From assembly GCA_958510825.1 (NCBI GenBank), contig OY294050.1, positions 10,083,340 to 10,147,339 on the forward strand: a DNA stretch of 64,000 nucleotides, given 5' to 3'. The stretch is from Brachypterus glaber (Eukaryota; Arthropoda; Insecta; Coleoptera; Kateretidae). The notes under the pieces are model-generated. The model made no database searches, was not told the DNA's origin, and worked only from the letters and a program-made list of their open reading frames with translations. Shown here piece by piece: positions 1-10,231 of the stretch. Made by a program: the position numbers and the translations under genes. Each line of letters starts with the position of its first letter. Within the stretch, counting starts at the first letter, position 1.

Positions 1-346
1 TTGGCGCCTCTAGCAAAAGAAAAAACACCCTAAAATAAAGCTTTGTACGCCTACAAAAAAAATGCCCCCCAAAAAATACCACAAGAAAAAAAGCGTTGTC
101 CCTGTCGGTTTCTACCAAACGTGGCGCCCATACAAAAAAAAATGACGGCGCCCAAAAAAATACCCTAATACAAAAGCTTTGTCCCTGACGGTTTCTACCA
201 AACTTGGCGCCCAAAAAGATACCAACAAGAAAAAAAACTGTGTCCTTGTATGTTTCTACCAAACTTGGCGCCCTGCAAACAAAATTGGCGCCCACACCTA
301 TGGGGGGGGTAATTACCCCCATTACCCCCCCTCATCTACGCCCTTG
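1..346. repeat. Right part of a CAGGGGCGTAGAT-ended MITE with internal tandem units
   Basis: Degenerate units of roughly 60-80 bp recur here, each containing 'tttctaccaaacttggcgcc' or a close variant, then a G-run and C-run segment, ending in 'atctacgccctt' at about 334-345. The same segment order recurs at 8483-8677, where both ends of the element are present. This copy is therefore cut off on the left by the window edge and carries extra internal units. The 78-aa frame through it is a by-product of the repeat. Confidence 0.6.
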
Positions 347-349
347 GGT

Positions 350-1985
350 TTATGCACCACAGCTGAAATCTCAAAATTAATCTGCCCAAGTGGGCCCCCA
401 TTTTGGGGTTGTTGATATAAAAGGTTTATTTTCTTCTTGATCATACACTTTCCTCGGAAAAAGGTGGGACACTTAAAATTGTTTTGTCTTATATTGAATT
501 GACCTATAAATTAAAAAAAATAGATAATTTCAACTACTTTTAAATTTAATTCAGTTTAATTTAGTCTTTGTGGGCCCCAGATGCTCGGGTGGCCCAAGTT
601 GGGTCCCCATTTTGGGGAGGTGCCACTAACAATAAAGAACTTAAAACGCTCGAAAAAAAAATAGATTTGGCAACCGTATTTCTGTATTTATGATAATGTT
701 ATGTAACTTTTTAATAAAACGCATTCACATTAAACCTTTTAGTCACTTCATTACAGTCTGCCGAATGAGGTGGATCTTTCGTGATTTTTTGTGTGTTTTT
801 AGTTCTACGTTTTGTGTTTTTACACTATATCGGATTATTATGAATTGTTTTTCAACCACGAGTATATGTAAGTAATTTTGATTATTAACATATTTATTTT
901 TTATTTAATTTTTATAATAAATAGAAAATTTAGCTTGATTCTATAGTGATAAAAGTGCTGTATAAGTCTTTGGGCGCGGGAGGGGGGGGGTTACGACAGC
1001 TAAAATCTCAAAATTAATCTGCCCAAGTGAGCCCCCATTTTGAGCGATAACACTGCACAAAACTTCCTAACATTTATTATAATAAAATCAACAAAGATAT
1101 TTCTGACTCATATGATAATGTTATGTAATTTTTTAACAAAAGGAATTCTAAATTTAATCTTGTTCATTTCATTACAGTCTGCCGATTGAAGTGGATCGTT
1201 CCGTGTTTTTTCTTGTGTTTTTAGTTCTGATCGTTATTTGTGTATGTTTTGTGTTTTTACATCAACTATATATGGCTTATCGGACTACTTAGGAATAATT
1301 TTTCAACCGCGAGTGTAAGTAATTTTGATTACACTGGTCTACAAAAAAAAATCTTCCCCAAGGACTAAACCTATCATGCCTTAAGTATTTTTGTGCGCTG
1401 AAACCGAATTTTCAATTTCAAAAACTTTCTACCGCGTAGATTTCGATTAAATCCCATACGTGCCTAAAAAAGTAAACTTTTTCGGATTCATCAGCACACA
1501 AAAATACTTAACGCATGATAGGTTTTGGTCTTTGGAGAAGATTTTTTTTCTTTTTTTGTAGACCAGTGTTATTAAGATAAATATTTTTTAACTTTGAGCA
1601 ATTATGAGTAACTTTGGGGAACGGAAAATTTTTAAATGGGAAGGGGCAATCTACGACAGCTGAAATATCGAAATTAAGCTGCAGCTGAGCATGCCCAAGA
1701 GGGCCCCCATTTTGAGCGATATCATTGCACAAAACTTTCTAAAGTTTATTATAATAAAATCGGCAACGATATTCCTGACTCATATGATAATGTTATGTAA
1801 TTTTTTAACAAGTGCCATTGTAAACTAAATATTTTAGTCATTTCATTACAGTCTGCCGAATAAAGTGGATCGTTTTTGTTTGTTTTTTGTTCTAAACAGG
1901 ATTAGTGTATGTTTTGTGTGTTTTTTTTATAATACTATAGTGTATTTAGGAATAATTTTTAAACAGCGAGTAAATGTAAGTAATT
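350..1985 (+). repeat. Tandem array of about 420-bp units with splice-like ends
   Basis: Three units share 'aatctgcccaag', 'cccccattttg', 'tgataatgttatgtaa', 'tcattacagtctgccga' (near 749, 1170 and 1845) and end in 'gtaagtaatttt' (near 868, 1312 and 1978). The third unit is displaced by the MITE at 1332-1568. In every unit a pyrimidine-rich stretch plus CAG and a GTAAGT bracket about 115-140 bp, like an exon. The open frame differs between the units and unit 2 has stops in its best frame, so I do not call these coding. Confidence 0.6.
1332..1568. mobile_element. MITE with TIR 'cactggtctacaaaaaaa'
   Basis: Terminal inverted repeats of about 18 bp start 'cactggtctac' and end 'gtagaccagtg', flanked by TTA on both sides, which is compatible with a short target duplication. 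No coding capacity. It sits between the second and third tandem units and so arrived after the array formed. Confidence 0.75.
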
Positions 1986-2017
1986 TAAAAAACGATTTTG
2001 AACAATTTTTAATTACA

Positions 2018-2424
2018 CAGCCACACAAAAAAAAATGTCATGTGTTTTTTTGGAGACCACTGTATTACCGTGTTATGGAGCTGAACCCGAATTTGAGGTC
2101 AAAATAGCAACTCATCCGATTAGTTTTGGAGATAAACTCAAAAAATGTTAGGGAACGTTCAAGTATTACGTAACGCAAATTTTGATCATTTTGGACACCC
2201 CCCCCCTGTAACGCTATTTTCATATACCATTAACATGGGCGTAACACTCCAAAATGCCCCCCCCCCTAGGAGCGTATGTAATACTTGAACGTTTCCTTAT
2301 GCTCGTTTTACTCAAAAATAAGGTTTTTTGAGGTTTTCCAAAACTAATTGGATGAGGTGCCTCAAAATACATAGAAATAAAATGGTCTCCAAAAAAAAAT
2401 CCGGACCTTTTTTTTTGTGTGACT
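2018..2424. mobile_element. MITE with TIR 'cag(c/t)cacacaaaaaaaa', host of a nested MITE
   Basis: The left end 'cagccacacaaaaaaaa' mirrors the right end 'tttttttgtgtgactg', and the subterminal 'tggagaccac' and 'atggtctcca' are also inverted. The arms are separated by a second element at 2151-2296. No gene. Confidence 0.6.
2151..2296. mobile_element. 'gggaacgttcaagtattacg' MITE, copy 1
   Basis: About 145 bp with TIRs 'gggaacgttcaagtatta' and 'aatacttgaacgtttcc' around C-rich runs. Family members are at 2555-2797, 17103-17222, 27365-27514 and 59392-59534. It is nested inside the MITE at 2018-2424. Confidence 0.8.
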
Positions 2425-2554
2425 GTTATTTTGGATTAGAATTTTCATTATTATTAAATTTTATTTTTTTTTTTTGGGTTTAATTGTGGACTTTTTATAT
2501 GAATAAATAAAACAGTTACTTTTTGAAATATTTTTGAATATAGTATTTATTATA

Positions 2555-2797
2555 AAACGTTCAAGTATTACGTAACGCAAATTGTAACAAAATTCATACA
2601 CTTCATACCCCGGTTCTCGCGTTATTATACGTTATAGAGATTTCATATTTTGGCTACCCCTCCCCCCCCCAAATAGGGGGTGTGTTAGGGGGGTAGCCAA
2701 AATATGAAATCTCTACTGCCTTACATAACGCGAGAACCGGGGTATGAAGTGTATGAATTTTGATACAATTTGCGTTACGTAATACTTAAACGTTCCC
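2555..2797. mobile_element. 'gggaacgttcaagtattacg' MITE, long-hairpin variant
   Basis: Nearly perfect inverted repeat with arms of about 115 bp ('cgttcaagtattacgtaac' against 'gttacgtaatacttaaacg') around a C/G-rich loop. It shares termini with the shorter family members, but its interior ('ctcgcgttattatacg', 'ggctacccc') differs. Confidence 0.8.
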
Positions 2798-2821
2798 AAA
2801 ATACACTATTATGTGCACTTT

Positions 2822-2965
2822 GGCTTAGTTTACACCATGGGTTCTATATTTTAAGTCCAGGTACTTTTTGTCTACCTATCTCTGTTTATAGCATTTTGTA
2901 AACAGAAATAGGTAGATAAAAAGTACATGTACTTAAAATATAGTACCCATGGTATAAACTAAGCC
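2822..2965. mobile_element. Hairpin MITE, TIR 'ggcttagtttacaccatggg'
   Basis: Arms of about 65 bp pair almost completely and share a 'gtacttttt(g/a)tctacctat' core. A damaged copy lies at 13829-13925. It abuts the next hairpin at 2967. Confidence 0.8.
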
Positions 2966-2966
2966 T

Positions 2967-3162
2967 TTAACGGCGGCTATATTTAAAAGTTTATTTTTAA
3001 ATTAATTTTTTACTTTTATTTACGAGATGACACTACTGGCGGATCCGTGCACTATAGAATTCTATCAGTCTCATGTATAATTGCGGCAAATAATAGATTT
3101 CTTTAGCTCACGGAGTCCACCTCATACATTTTTTGTGAACTTTTAAATATGGCCGCTGTTAA
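2967..3162. mobile_element. Hairpin MITE, TIR 'ttaacggcggctatatttaa'
   Basis: Left end 'ttaacggcggctatatttaa' is mirrored by 'ttaaatatggccgctgttaa' at the right. The interior is unpaired and has no frame of note. I see nothing between 3163 and 3449. Confidence 0.6.
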
Positions 3163-3449
3163 ACTCATATATTAAATACGGATTAGTTTCATATTACTCT
3201 TTTTCGAAAAAGTACTTAAAAAAATAAAAACCTATAAAAACGAATTTTTGTTATGCGACCAATATTAAGCCCGATTTTTATCAAAAATATCCCATCCGAG
3301 AACTCGTTATGTCCTTCAGCCGGCAGTCCCATGCTGATTTAACGTCCAAAAACGTATTAATAACTTATTAAGTTATTTTATTTAAACTGTTATTTAACTT
3401 TGATCTCGGTTATTTTGAGGTAATATTTAACTAAATCTTTTTGTTACAG

Positions 3450-3487
3450 AACTACAAAAGTCAGTCATATAAACAGAAACAGTACAG
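3450..3487 (+). CDS. Candidate internal exon of a + strand gene (38 nt)
   Basis: Not recognised. A branch-like 'taactaa' and the acceptor 'tctttttgttacag' precede it, and 'gtacag|gtaagaaaa' follows as a strong donor. Read one base out of phase it is open (TTKVSHINRNST plus one base). That leftover base joins the two bases opening the exon at 4394 to make a glycine codon, so the frame carries across. Its partner exon lies 906 bases downstream and the intron is nearly all one foldback element. No further upstream exon was found; 1856-1979 has splice-like ends but its phase does not fit. At 38 nt this remains a prediction. It could also be an intronic coincidence. Confidence 0.45.
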
Positions 3488-3497
3488 GTAAGAAAAC

Positions 3498-4370
3498 CTA
3501 GTAGTCCAGTCAAATAACGAAAAATTCCTATGTTAAATTGCAATAAATGTACATGGGCTGATACTTTAATGGGTAGTAGTGCATAGTAGCAGAACACTTC
3601 TGTTAGTTTTTCACCGGGTGATTTGCGTAAGGGATGTCCGCTATCTTAAATTTTAGGGGTGAGTGCGGTTATCTCGCTAAATATGCATCTTACGATAAAA
3701 ATACATATAACTAATTTTGTTAAGTAGAAAATTTACAACAATTTTTGTTTAGATAATTTTTTTTATTATATTAATAACAATCGAGTTATAAATATTTAAA
3801 AATGGCCATGTTGGGGGTGAAATTGTTTTTTTCGATTTTACAGCCAAATTATTCATCGAAGGATAAAAGTAGTTATCAGCAAACTTGTAGCTCTTGAAGT
3901 ATTATATGTTATGCTCTTTCATAAGTATTTTGTTATGGTTACAGTGGGCGGTTGCGCCCTCTGAAACCGTACCAAAGTACCTATGAAAATTAATAGTATA
4001 TGAAACTTAAAGAGAATTTCAAGAGCTACAAGTTTGCTCATATCGTCCGATGAATAATTTGGCTGAAAAATGGAAAAAACCAATTCCACCTCCAACATGA
4101 ATAAATAATAATAAATTAACCATTGTTATTAATATATTAAAAAAATGATCCCAATAAAAATTGTTGGAAATTTCCTCCTTAACAAAATTGGTTATATGCA
4201 TTTTTATCGCTAGCAACTCACCCCTAAAATTCAAGATATCGGACACCCCTTACGCAAATCATCCAGTGAAAAACTAACATGTGTTCTGTTACCATCCACT
4301 ACTACCCTTTAAAATATCAGCCCGTGTACATTTATTGCAATTTAAATTTATTATTTGACTGGACTATAGG
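3498..4370. mobile_element. 873-bp foldback element filling an intron
   Basis: Long inverted arms of about 400 bp: 'tagtccagtcaaataa' at 3502 mirrors 'ttatttgactggacta' near 4351-4366, and the pairing runs inward through 'gtttttcaccgggtgatttg' and 'ctacaagtttgc' to a loop near 3900-4010. Half of the same family is at 61775-62171. It occupies all but about 33 bases of the inferred intron 3488-4393. The 75-aa frame on the - strand arm is not a gene. Confidence 0.85.
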
Positions 4371-4393
4371 TAATTAACACTAATATGTTATAG

Positions 4394-4545
4394 GATATAG
4401 GCAAGATCTATGTGAGTTTGTTTTTAACTGCAATGAAAACAACGGAAGTGGAAGTAGTGCTAATAGAAGAGTTGTGCCCAAAGTCACAGTTAATATAAGG
4501 CACAAAAGCAAAATAGTTTGGAATCTAAAACCGCCAAGAGCCTAA
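4394..4545 (+). CDS. Candidate last coding exon of a + strand gene
   Basis: Not recognised. 'cactaat' (a good branch site) and 'atgttatag' come just before the exon. Two bases complete the codon from 3487, then 49 codons run open to TAA at 4543-4545. The peptide begins YRQDLCEFVFNCNENN, has a Ser/Gly/Asn patch, then RRVVPKVTVNIRHKSKIVW and ends LKPPRA. It is hydrophilic, mixed in composition and unlike the T-rich chance frames around it, which is why I think it coding. No domain is evident; it would be a short C-terminal tail. A GTGAGT at 4411 could instead act as a donor and make an 18-nt exon. The region after the stop is the repeat-rich 4546-5802. Confidence 0.5.
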
Positions 4546-4583
4546 TATAAGCCTAATATAATAATATTTTTTACAGGTACCAT

Positions 4584-4810
4584 CAACTGAGGTGACTTCG
4601 GACGGAGTAGGTGACTTCGGACATTTTTTCGCGAAATCTTCTGAACCAAAGCACGTGTATAAAAGTTGTGCGTTTGTGTGTAAAAGTTGTGGAAATGAAC
4701 CCCACAACTTGAGCACACAACCCCACAACTTTTACACACGTGTTTTGCTTCAGAAGATTTTGAGAAAAAGTGTCCGAAGTCATCCTACCCCGTCAGAAGT
4801 CACCTCGGTG
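4584..4810. mobile_element. Hairpin MITE with nested short inverted repeats
   Basis: The left end 'caactgaggtgacttcgga' mirrors the right end 'agaagtcacctcggtg'. Inside, 'cacaacttttacacacg' and its complement repeat, so several overlapping frames of about 65-75 aa appear on both strands. They are repeat artefacts. It lies just after the stop codon of the 4394 exon, so it would be within its 3' UTR or just downstream. Confidence 0.8.
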
Positions 4811-4865
4811 TTATAAATATTTTTTTACAGTTTAATCAAAAAAGAACATTGTTCTTATTTATGTT

Positions 4866-5201
4866 TTGTTTGTGTTCTTATTTTACACACATATATTTTT
4901 TTATATATTTTTTTTTCAGGTATTATTTTTTATTTCAGGTATTTTATTTCTTTCTTTTATGCATTATATCACTGGGTTAAAATGATAAGGTTCTATGTTC
5001 TATAGAAACCCCATAATGAAGAACTATATTTATTATATACTCTATTGTGTTGTTTGTGTTCTTATTTTACACACATATATTTTTTTTATGTATATTTTTT
5101 TTTCGGGTATTATTTTCTATTTCAGGTATTTTCATTATATCACTGGGTTAAAATGATAAGGTTCTATGTTCTATAGAAACCCCATAATGAAGAACTATAT
5201 T
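4866..5201 (+). repeat. Direct duplication of about 160 bp
   Basis: 4866-5030 and 5050-5201 are the same sequence, from 'ttgtttgtgttcttatttta' to 'ccataatgaagaactatatt'. The second copy lacks about 15 bases. The high identity indicates a recent duplication. Confidence 0.85.
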
Positions 5202-5570
5202 ATACAATGTTGGTTTTATTATTTTCTTTTTTTCAGATAATGCTATATAATATGTATAGCCTATATTGTGCATTAGGTATTTTTTGAAAAAAAAGTGTTC
5301 TTAGGTTAAATATTCTAAACATTTATTTTTTTTTCAGGTATTAATTACATTACAATGTAATATTAGTCTTTATTTGAAAGTTTACTAGGTATATTAATAT
5401 TTTTTAATTGTTAAGGATATTGTTTATAATAATTTTGGTTATATTTATGTATATTTTTTTCAGGATATAAGTGTTTTTTATTTTATAATGTTATTATATT
5501 ATGTATTTTTTTTATGTTTTATAGGATATTTTCGTTGGTGATATTTTTTTCAGGTATTTATTTTTTTTAG
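4905..5570 (+). repeat. Dispersed array of 'ttttttcaggtatt' motifs
   Basis: The motif T-tract plus CAG-GTATT occurs at about 4911, 4930, 5095, 5112, 5330, 5455 and 5548, separated by AT-rich sequence. Each looks like a 3' splice site. I see no exons between them, so they are better read as a degenerate repeat than as a splicing ladder. The remaining bases up to 5721 are AT-rich, with one short hairpin near 5580-5612. Confidence 0.5.
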
Positions 5571-5721
5571 GTACAAATACAATTTTAATCTACAATCAGA
5601 TTAAAATTATAGGAGAGTTACATATTGTTTTATGCAAAAATACGCTAGGTATATTAACTGTAGATTTTTGGAAGTTTATAGGCCTATAAACATAAGCATT
5701 AAGGATAATATCCTTAATATA

Positions 5722-5802
5722 ATAACATAGTATGTTTGGACTTTTTTTTTAAAGTAGCATAACATAACATAGTATGTTTGGACTTTTTTTTTAAGGTAGC
5801 AT
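5722..5802 (+). repeat. Tandem duplication, period 42
   Basis: Two copies of 'ataacatagtatgtttggac' followed by a T-run and 'aa(a/g)gtagcat'. Beyond it, 5803-6040 is AT-rich and holds an acceptor-like 'ttttattttttag' at 5929, with no convincing exon. Confidence 0.8.
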
Positions 5803-6039
5803 GGAGCGTGTAGAATAACCTGGGGTAGACTAATACTAATATGTAAATAATATTTATTTTAGCTATATGAGAAAGAAGGATTTAATTAAAGTTTTAATTT
5901 TTATGTATAATGTGTTATTTTATTTTTTAGATCTTTGAAGGACAACTTTTACAGACAGTGTAATCAGAACTTGTAAGGTTCCTTAAGGTAAAATTGACAG
6001 CTAGTAACAGTAAGTTTTTTTAAGGTTAAGGTTTTTTCT

Positions 6040-6640
6040 TTCCATTCAAGCCAAGCCAATTTCCCCCACCCGGGAAACGAACCCGGGTTGTTGGCATAGT
6101 TTCCCCTAGGTTTAATTTAGTATATAGTTAAATAGCCAAAATCCGCACCAATTCCCTTAAGGGGGAATGGATAGGCAGGGTTACACGAACAGGTAGTCAA
6201 TATCAGCAAAAATTCCCTCAAGGGGGAATGGATAGGTAGGGTTACACGCACAGGTTGTCAATATCCGCAAAAATTCCCCCAAGGGGGAAAGGATAACCGC
6301 GAACAAAAGACAAAGGAACAGACGGACATTTGAGGTGTTCTCTCTGGATGGTCGACTTTTTCCCATACACGCCAGGTATCTCGAAAGAGAGAGTAGTACC
6401 AACCCTGACATCGGTGAGACCGAACTTACAAAGTGGGCAGTTGTCATACAAGGGTTAGGTATATATAGTGTATGTTAAATTGTCCCCTGACGAGATTATA
6501 CTCCACGTGTATAGGCCTACTGAGGGATCCTCAGAGGGGAACTGAGGTTTTTTCACTGGGGAACGGCACGTAAACCGTAACGCACCTAGTGCTTTACCTC
6601 CTGGGTGGTGTGGAAAAGAGCACAACTATTCTAGTTATAG
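6040..6640 (-). mobile_element. GC-rich transposon remnant with 61-bp tandem repeats
   Basis: This block is clearly richer in G+C than its surroundings. Three 61-bp units start near 6141, 6202 and 6263, each with a palindromic 'ttccctnaagggggaa'. On the - strand a 69-codon frame (6242-6451) begins MYDNCPLCKFGLTDV and runs into the repeats. At 6066-6087 a palindromic 'cccgggaaacgaacccggg' reads on the - strand like a tRNA T-arm (GGGTTCGTTTCCC), but no A-box partner is visible. It is probably untranslated sequence of a retroelement; the class is undetermined. Confidence 0.4.
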
Positions 6641-7369
6641 GTGGTAAGTGTAAAGAGTAAAAAAATGTCTATCTGTCTGTCCATCTTTTTGTCTTATGGT
6701 ATATACTTATGGTTTACAACCTTATAATTATAAGTTAATTTTGAATGTAATATCGGTTTTCAAAAATTCTTTCGCTAAGCAGATTGAATTTCTTTATAAA
6801 TAATAGTATATTTCCAACCTAATAAGAAAATTAAACATCATTATATCACCATAGAGTCCCTTTTCAAATTAAACATCAAAATTTTTAGGATTGGCAATGC
6901 ATTTTACCGGGAAATCGCCATGATTGAAACTCTCCTGCATAATACCATTTATGATTAAGCTTTCCTCTAGAGAAAATAAACAACATTTCATTTTATGATA
7001 TTGAACCATAGACAAAATAAACTTTGTCTATGTATTGAACTTTCTGAAATGCAATAGTTGATTATATTGACTTACCTTATAGTCTGAAAAACGTATTGCA
7101 AATTAAATAAAGTGATTATTTTTCTTAAGCAAGGGACTTCCCTTATAGAAATTTACGTTAAAACCACTTTACCTAACGTTAGGAGAATGTTTTGTCTGCA
7201 TCGTTAGGGATCTATTACTAAAACAACGTTTATCTAACGTCATAAACCCAATATACTTTTGGACTTTTCAACCAATTTTTTTTTTTTTAGTTTAGACGGC
7301 GAGCTGGTGACCATTTATTCTTTTTTCAATTTTTTTTTTTTATATATTTGGGCCTACGCGTTTATTATA
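6641..7369. other. No gene seen
   Basis: AT-rich sequence. A candidate - strand acceptor and donor near 7075-7100 would enclose only 8 bases and is not called. T-runs at 7280-7345. Confidence 0.5.
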
Positions 7370-7503
7370 CAGTTAATGTCGCGATAACCCGAATGTTCGA
7401 TACTCCGAATGAGGCAGTAATCCGAACAATGAAATTCGGACTTCAAAGTACATGCATGTATGTTTCACTGTTCGGTTTACCGCATAATTCAGATTATCGA
7501 AAA
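7370..7503. mobile_element. pogo/Tigger-like MITE, degraded copy
   Basis: Starts 'cagttaatgtcgcgataacc' and contains 'ccgaatg', 'attcggacttcaaagtaca' and 'gattatcgaaaa', matching the better copy at 19041-19190. The right terminus is missing. The overlapping 71-aa and 63-aa frames downstream are not supported as genes. Confidence 0.6.
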
Positions 7504-8482
7504 TTTACTTAATTTTGGTATCAAATTACAGGTACACTTGGAATTAAAAAAAAGTACTACATCACTGGACCTGGAGATATACCAAATTTTTAAAATTTTA
7601 GGTGTTTCAAGTGCTTTACTGACCATGAAATTTTTAGGGTTATGTACATTGTCAGTGGATTTAAAAACGGTATAAAACACATTAATTTCTCGTAAAATAT
7701 ATTCCTATTTGTACAATTTATAGAAATATATAGAACTAAAATATAATAACAGAAATAAAAATAAATAATTAATAAAATAACGAAAAGCAATAAGGTACCT
7801 TATTTAATAGCAGTTAAAACTTTAAAGGACCACAAATCTTCATTCCTATATATTTTAGCTCTGAATCTCTAATTTCTCGACCATTTTCCTTATTATCCTC
7901 AAAATATATTGTTAAAATTGATTTTTTTTGCTGGCTTAAGTGTTGCATGTTGACTCATTTGACACAACTATGTGTCGAACAAGATGACTATTACATTTAG
8001 TTTTATGTATCTCTGACTTAGTTAGATCCTGAGTTGACTTTAGTGGCAAGTTAGATTTAAATGGTACAATTTTTGGGTGTAGTACTTTTTAAAGATCGCA
8101 ACTGTACGAGACAGGCAACGCTTGGTTTCATCCAGCGCCGTTCCCTGCATTAGATGGCTCATACCTTTTTTATGCACGCGCAATCTTATAAGATAAGTTT
8201 ATTGGTGTTTACAAAGATAAAATCTTATACACAAGTCATTTAAAATCATTTAAAATATAGGTTAAAAAAATTATAAACAATGTACGAGCTCTATTAACGC
8301 AAGATATGAAGCAAGTATTTTCGCAGGAACTAAGTAATGATAAACGTTATATTAATATTAAACCTAAATGTTAGGTTACCAACGTTAGGAATCGGGACAT
8401 ATATTACAAATTATACATTAATACTACGTCGGGATAACGTTCTTCTAATGTAAAATTTCTACAAGGGATATTTAGAAAGACA
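7504..8482. other. No gene seen
   Basis: AT-rich, with 'taacgtt' repeats and no long frame. A slightly GC-richer 70 bases near 8095-8165 ('cgagacaggcaacgcttgg') does not resolve into a recognisable feature. Confidence 0.5.
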
Positions 8483-8677
8483 CAGGGGCGTAGATCTTTT
8501 TTTTTCTATGGGGGGGGGGGGTAAAACCCAGGGCCGGCCTTTCAAGCCTCAAATTTGGCGCAAGCTTTGTCCCTGACTGTTTCTACCAAACTTGGCGCCC
8601 TGTAAACAAAATTGGAGCACACGCCTATGGGGGGGGGGGGGTAATTACCCCCATTACCCCCCTCATCTACGCCCTTG
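8483..8677. mobile_element. CAGGGGCGTAGAT-ended MITE
   Basis: The left end 'caggggcgtagat' mirrors the right end 'atctacgcccttg'. Homopolymer G runs of 12 and 13 bases (8510-8521, 8629-8641) are mirrored by C runs. It contains one copy of the 'tttctaccaaacttggcgcc' unit that is tandemly repeated at 1-346. The termini resemble hAT-type MITEs, but no target duplication is clear. Confidence 0.7.
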
Positions 8678-9447
8678 GTTACAGAGCGTTGAAAATTTGC
8701 AAAAGTGGAAATTTGCAAACTTTTTTCGGTTTTTTGAAAACAAATGGATCTAATAATTTTTTGAATATGATGCCAATTTGCCAATATGATATGATATCAT
8801 GACATGATATGATATATTATATAATTACCTAAGATACTGAGAATAATACGGGAATAATTTTACTGTCACGCGTGAAGAAGATATCAAAAAGTAGTACAAT
8901 TTAAGACGCCTACGGGTAATGAGTATCGATATGTCGGGGAAAAGCTAAACTATAGCTTTGCGACCACAGTAAAAAGAATTCTGATAATTTTAAAGTTGAT
9001 CTTTATATTTTTAAAGTGTAATGTGTATGTTCAAAATTTTAAAAATCTTCAAGAAACATTCGAAGATTGGAATACCAACAGACTAACAGAATTTAGGGCA
9101 CTAAAAGGAGAATCTACAAATTTATTAGTTTGGACTTCTTTCTTGTTAATAGGTGCAGAGCCGTATTTATTATAATCAACACCCTTAATTAACCTTATGT
9201 ATTATGTCTATTATATCGAAGGTAAACTAGGATTAATGATCCTTTAAAATAAATATTTTAACCTAGTTTTGACGGTCTTACAAACCATTATTTTGGTCTC
9301 TCAGTCCAGATTAAACAAATATAGTCTAAATTGAATTTTTTTAGCATACTTGTAATATGACTGGACAAAAAAAAAACATGAAAAAACAAGTGGTTAATTA
9401 AAAACTTAAAAAATAATCTACAGTACAAATTATATTTTGTTACTTAC
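8678..9447. other. No gene seen; short TATGA-type repeat
   Basis: AT-rich. A 'tatga/tgata' short repeat with dyad symmetry lies at about 8784-8818. The rest is inferred intron, or sequence downstream of, the - strand exon at 9448. Confidence 0.5.
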
Positions 9448-9527
9448 CACTATTACATACAATATCATAAATATCTTCTAAATAAGCATAATTTGGACAA
9501 TTTTCAACGATTTTTGGTAGTTTGTTA
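9448..9527 (-). CDS. Candidate internal coding exon (80 nt)
   Basis: Not recognised. On the - strand, 'tttttgtttcag' immediately precedes it and the perfect donor 'gtaagtaac' follows. Only one frame is open: one base completing a codon, 26 codons, then one base left over. The peptide begins NKLPKIVENCPNYAYLEDIY and ends DIVCNS. Composition and mixed charge look like real protein, unlike nearby T-rich frames. The intron upstream on this strand is lost in the assembly gap 13 bases away, so the acceptor context is only partly visible. It might belong to the same gene as 26612-26712 and 42699-42882, but the exon at 26612 ends in phase 0 while this one needs two bases from its predecessor, so at least one exon would be missing between them. 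Confidence 0.5.
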
Positions 9528-9539
9528 CTGAAACAAAAA

Positions 9540-9739
9540 NNNNNNNNNNNNNNNNNNNNNNNNNNNNNNNNNNNNNNNNNNNNNNNNNNNNNNNNNNNNN
9601 NNNNNNNNNNNNNNNNNNNNNNNNNNNNNNNNNNNNNNNNNNNNNNNNNNNNNNNNNNNNNNNNNNNNNNNNNNNNNNNNNNNNNNNNNNNNNNNNNNNN
9701 NNNNNNNNNNNNNNNNNNNNNNNNNNNNNNNNNNNNNNN
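9540..9739. other. Assembly gap of 200 N
   Basis: Exactly 200 N, which suggests a fixed-length scaffold gap rather than a measured one. Any reading frame through it is meaningless. Confidence 0.99.
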
Positions 9740-9995
9740 AGTAAGTTAAACAATAAACTATAAATGTAGCTGTAATATATTTTGAATACAAAAGTCATTT
9801 AGATTTATCAACTGTAATATTGCATATTGCAATATTGCACAATGTATATCAACTTTGAACTTATCATTGTAGTACTGCAAACTGATAGGAAATTAAATTT
9901 ATTGTAAAAGTATAGCTATACGCAGTGATAAGAGGTTGCGAGAATAAGAGAAAAAGTAAATGCTCGTTTAGAAGATAACTTAGACACTTAAAATA

Positions 9996-10212
9996 TTATA
10001 TTAAAGTACTAGTTTCATAACATACGTTAAAAACGTGTTATGAAACGAGTGCTTTATACAATTTTTTCTATTTTGCTCTAAATTTTAAAGAACTTAAATT
10101 TAAATTGATGACTGATTTGGGGATTACAGTTTTAGCCATGTTTAAAATTCTAAGAATAAATGACATTTTGATGTCAAGCGATAGGCTTTTCTCTGTTGCC
10201 AGCAAACCTGAT
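9996..10212 (-). repeat. Truncated copy of the 434-bp repeat
   Basis: Reverse-complement match to parts of 23901-24334 and 55064-55497: 'agtactagtttcataacata', 'gaaacgagtgctttatac', 'tctattttgctct' and 'gcgatagg'. The central hairpin and some flanking sequence are deleted. Confidence 0.7.
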
Positions 10213-10231
10213 TTTTGAGTAGATTTTTAAT

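Noticed and set aside
6066..6087. tRNA gene suggested by 'cccgggaaacgaacccggg'
   Set aside because: Only a T-arm-like dyad; no acceptor stem, anticodon arm or A-box in place.
7075..7100. 8-nt micro-exon between 'gtttttcag' and 'gtaagtc' on the - strand
   Set aside because: Too short to judge from sequence; splice motifs at this spacing arise by chance in AT-rich DNA.
9478..9798. Frames running through the N stretch
   Set aside because: They are created by unknown bases.
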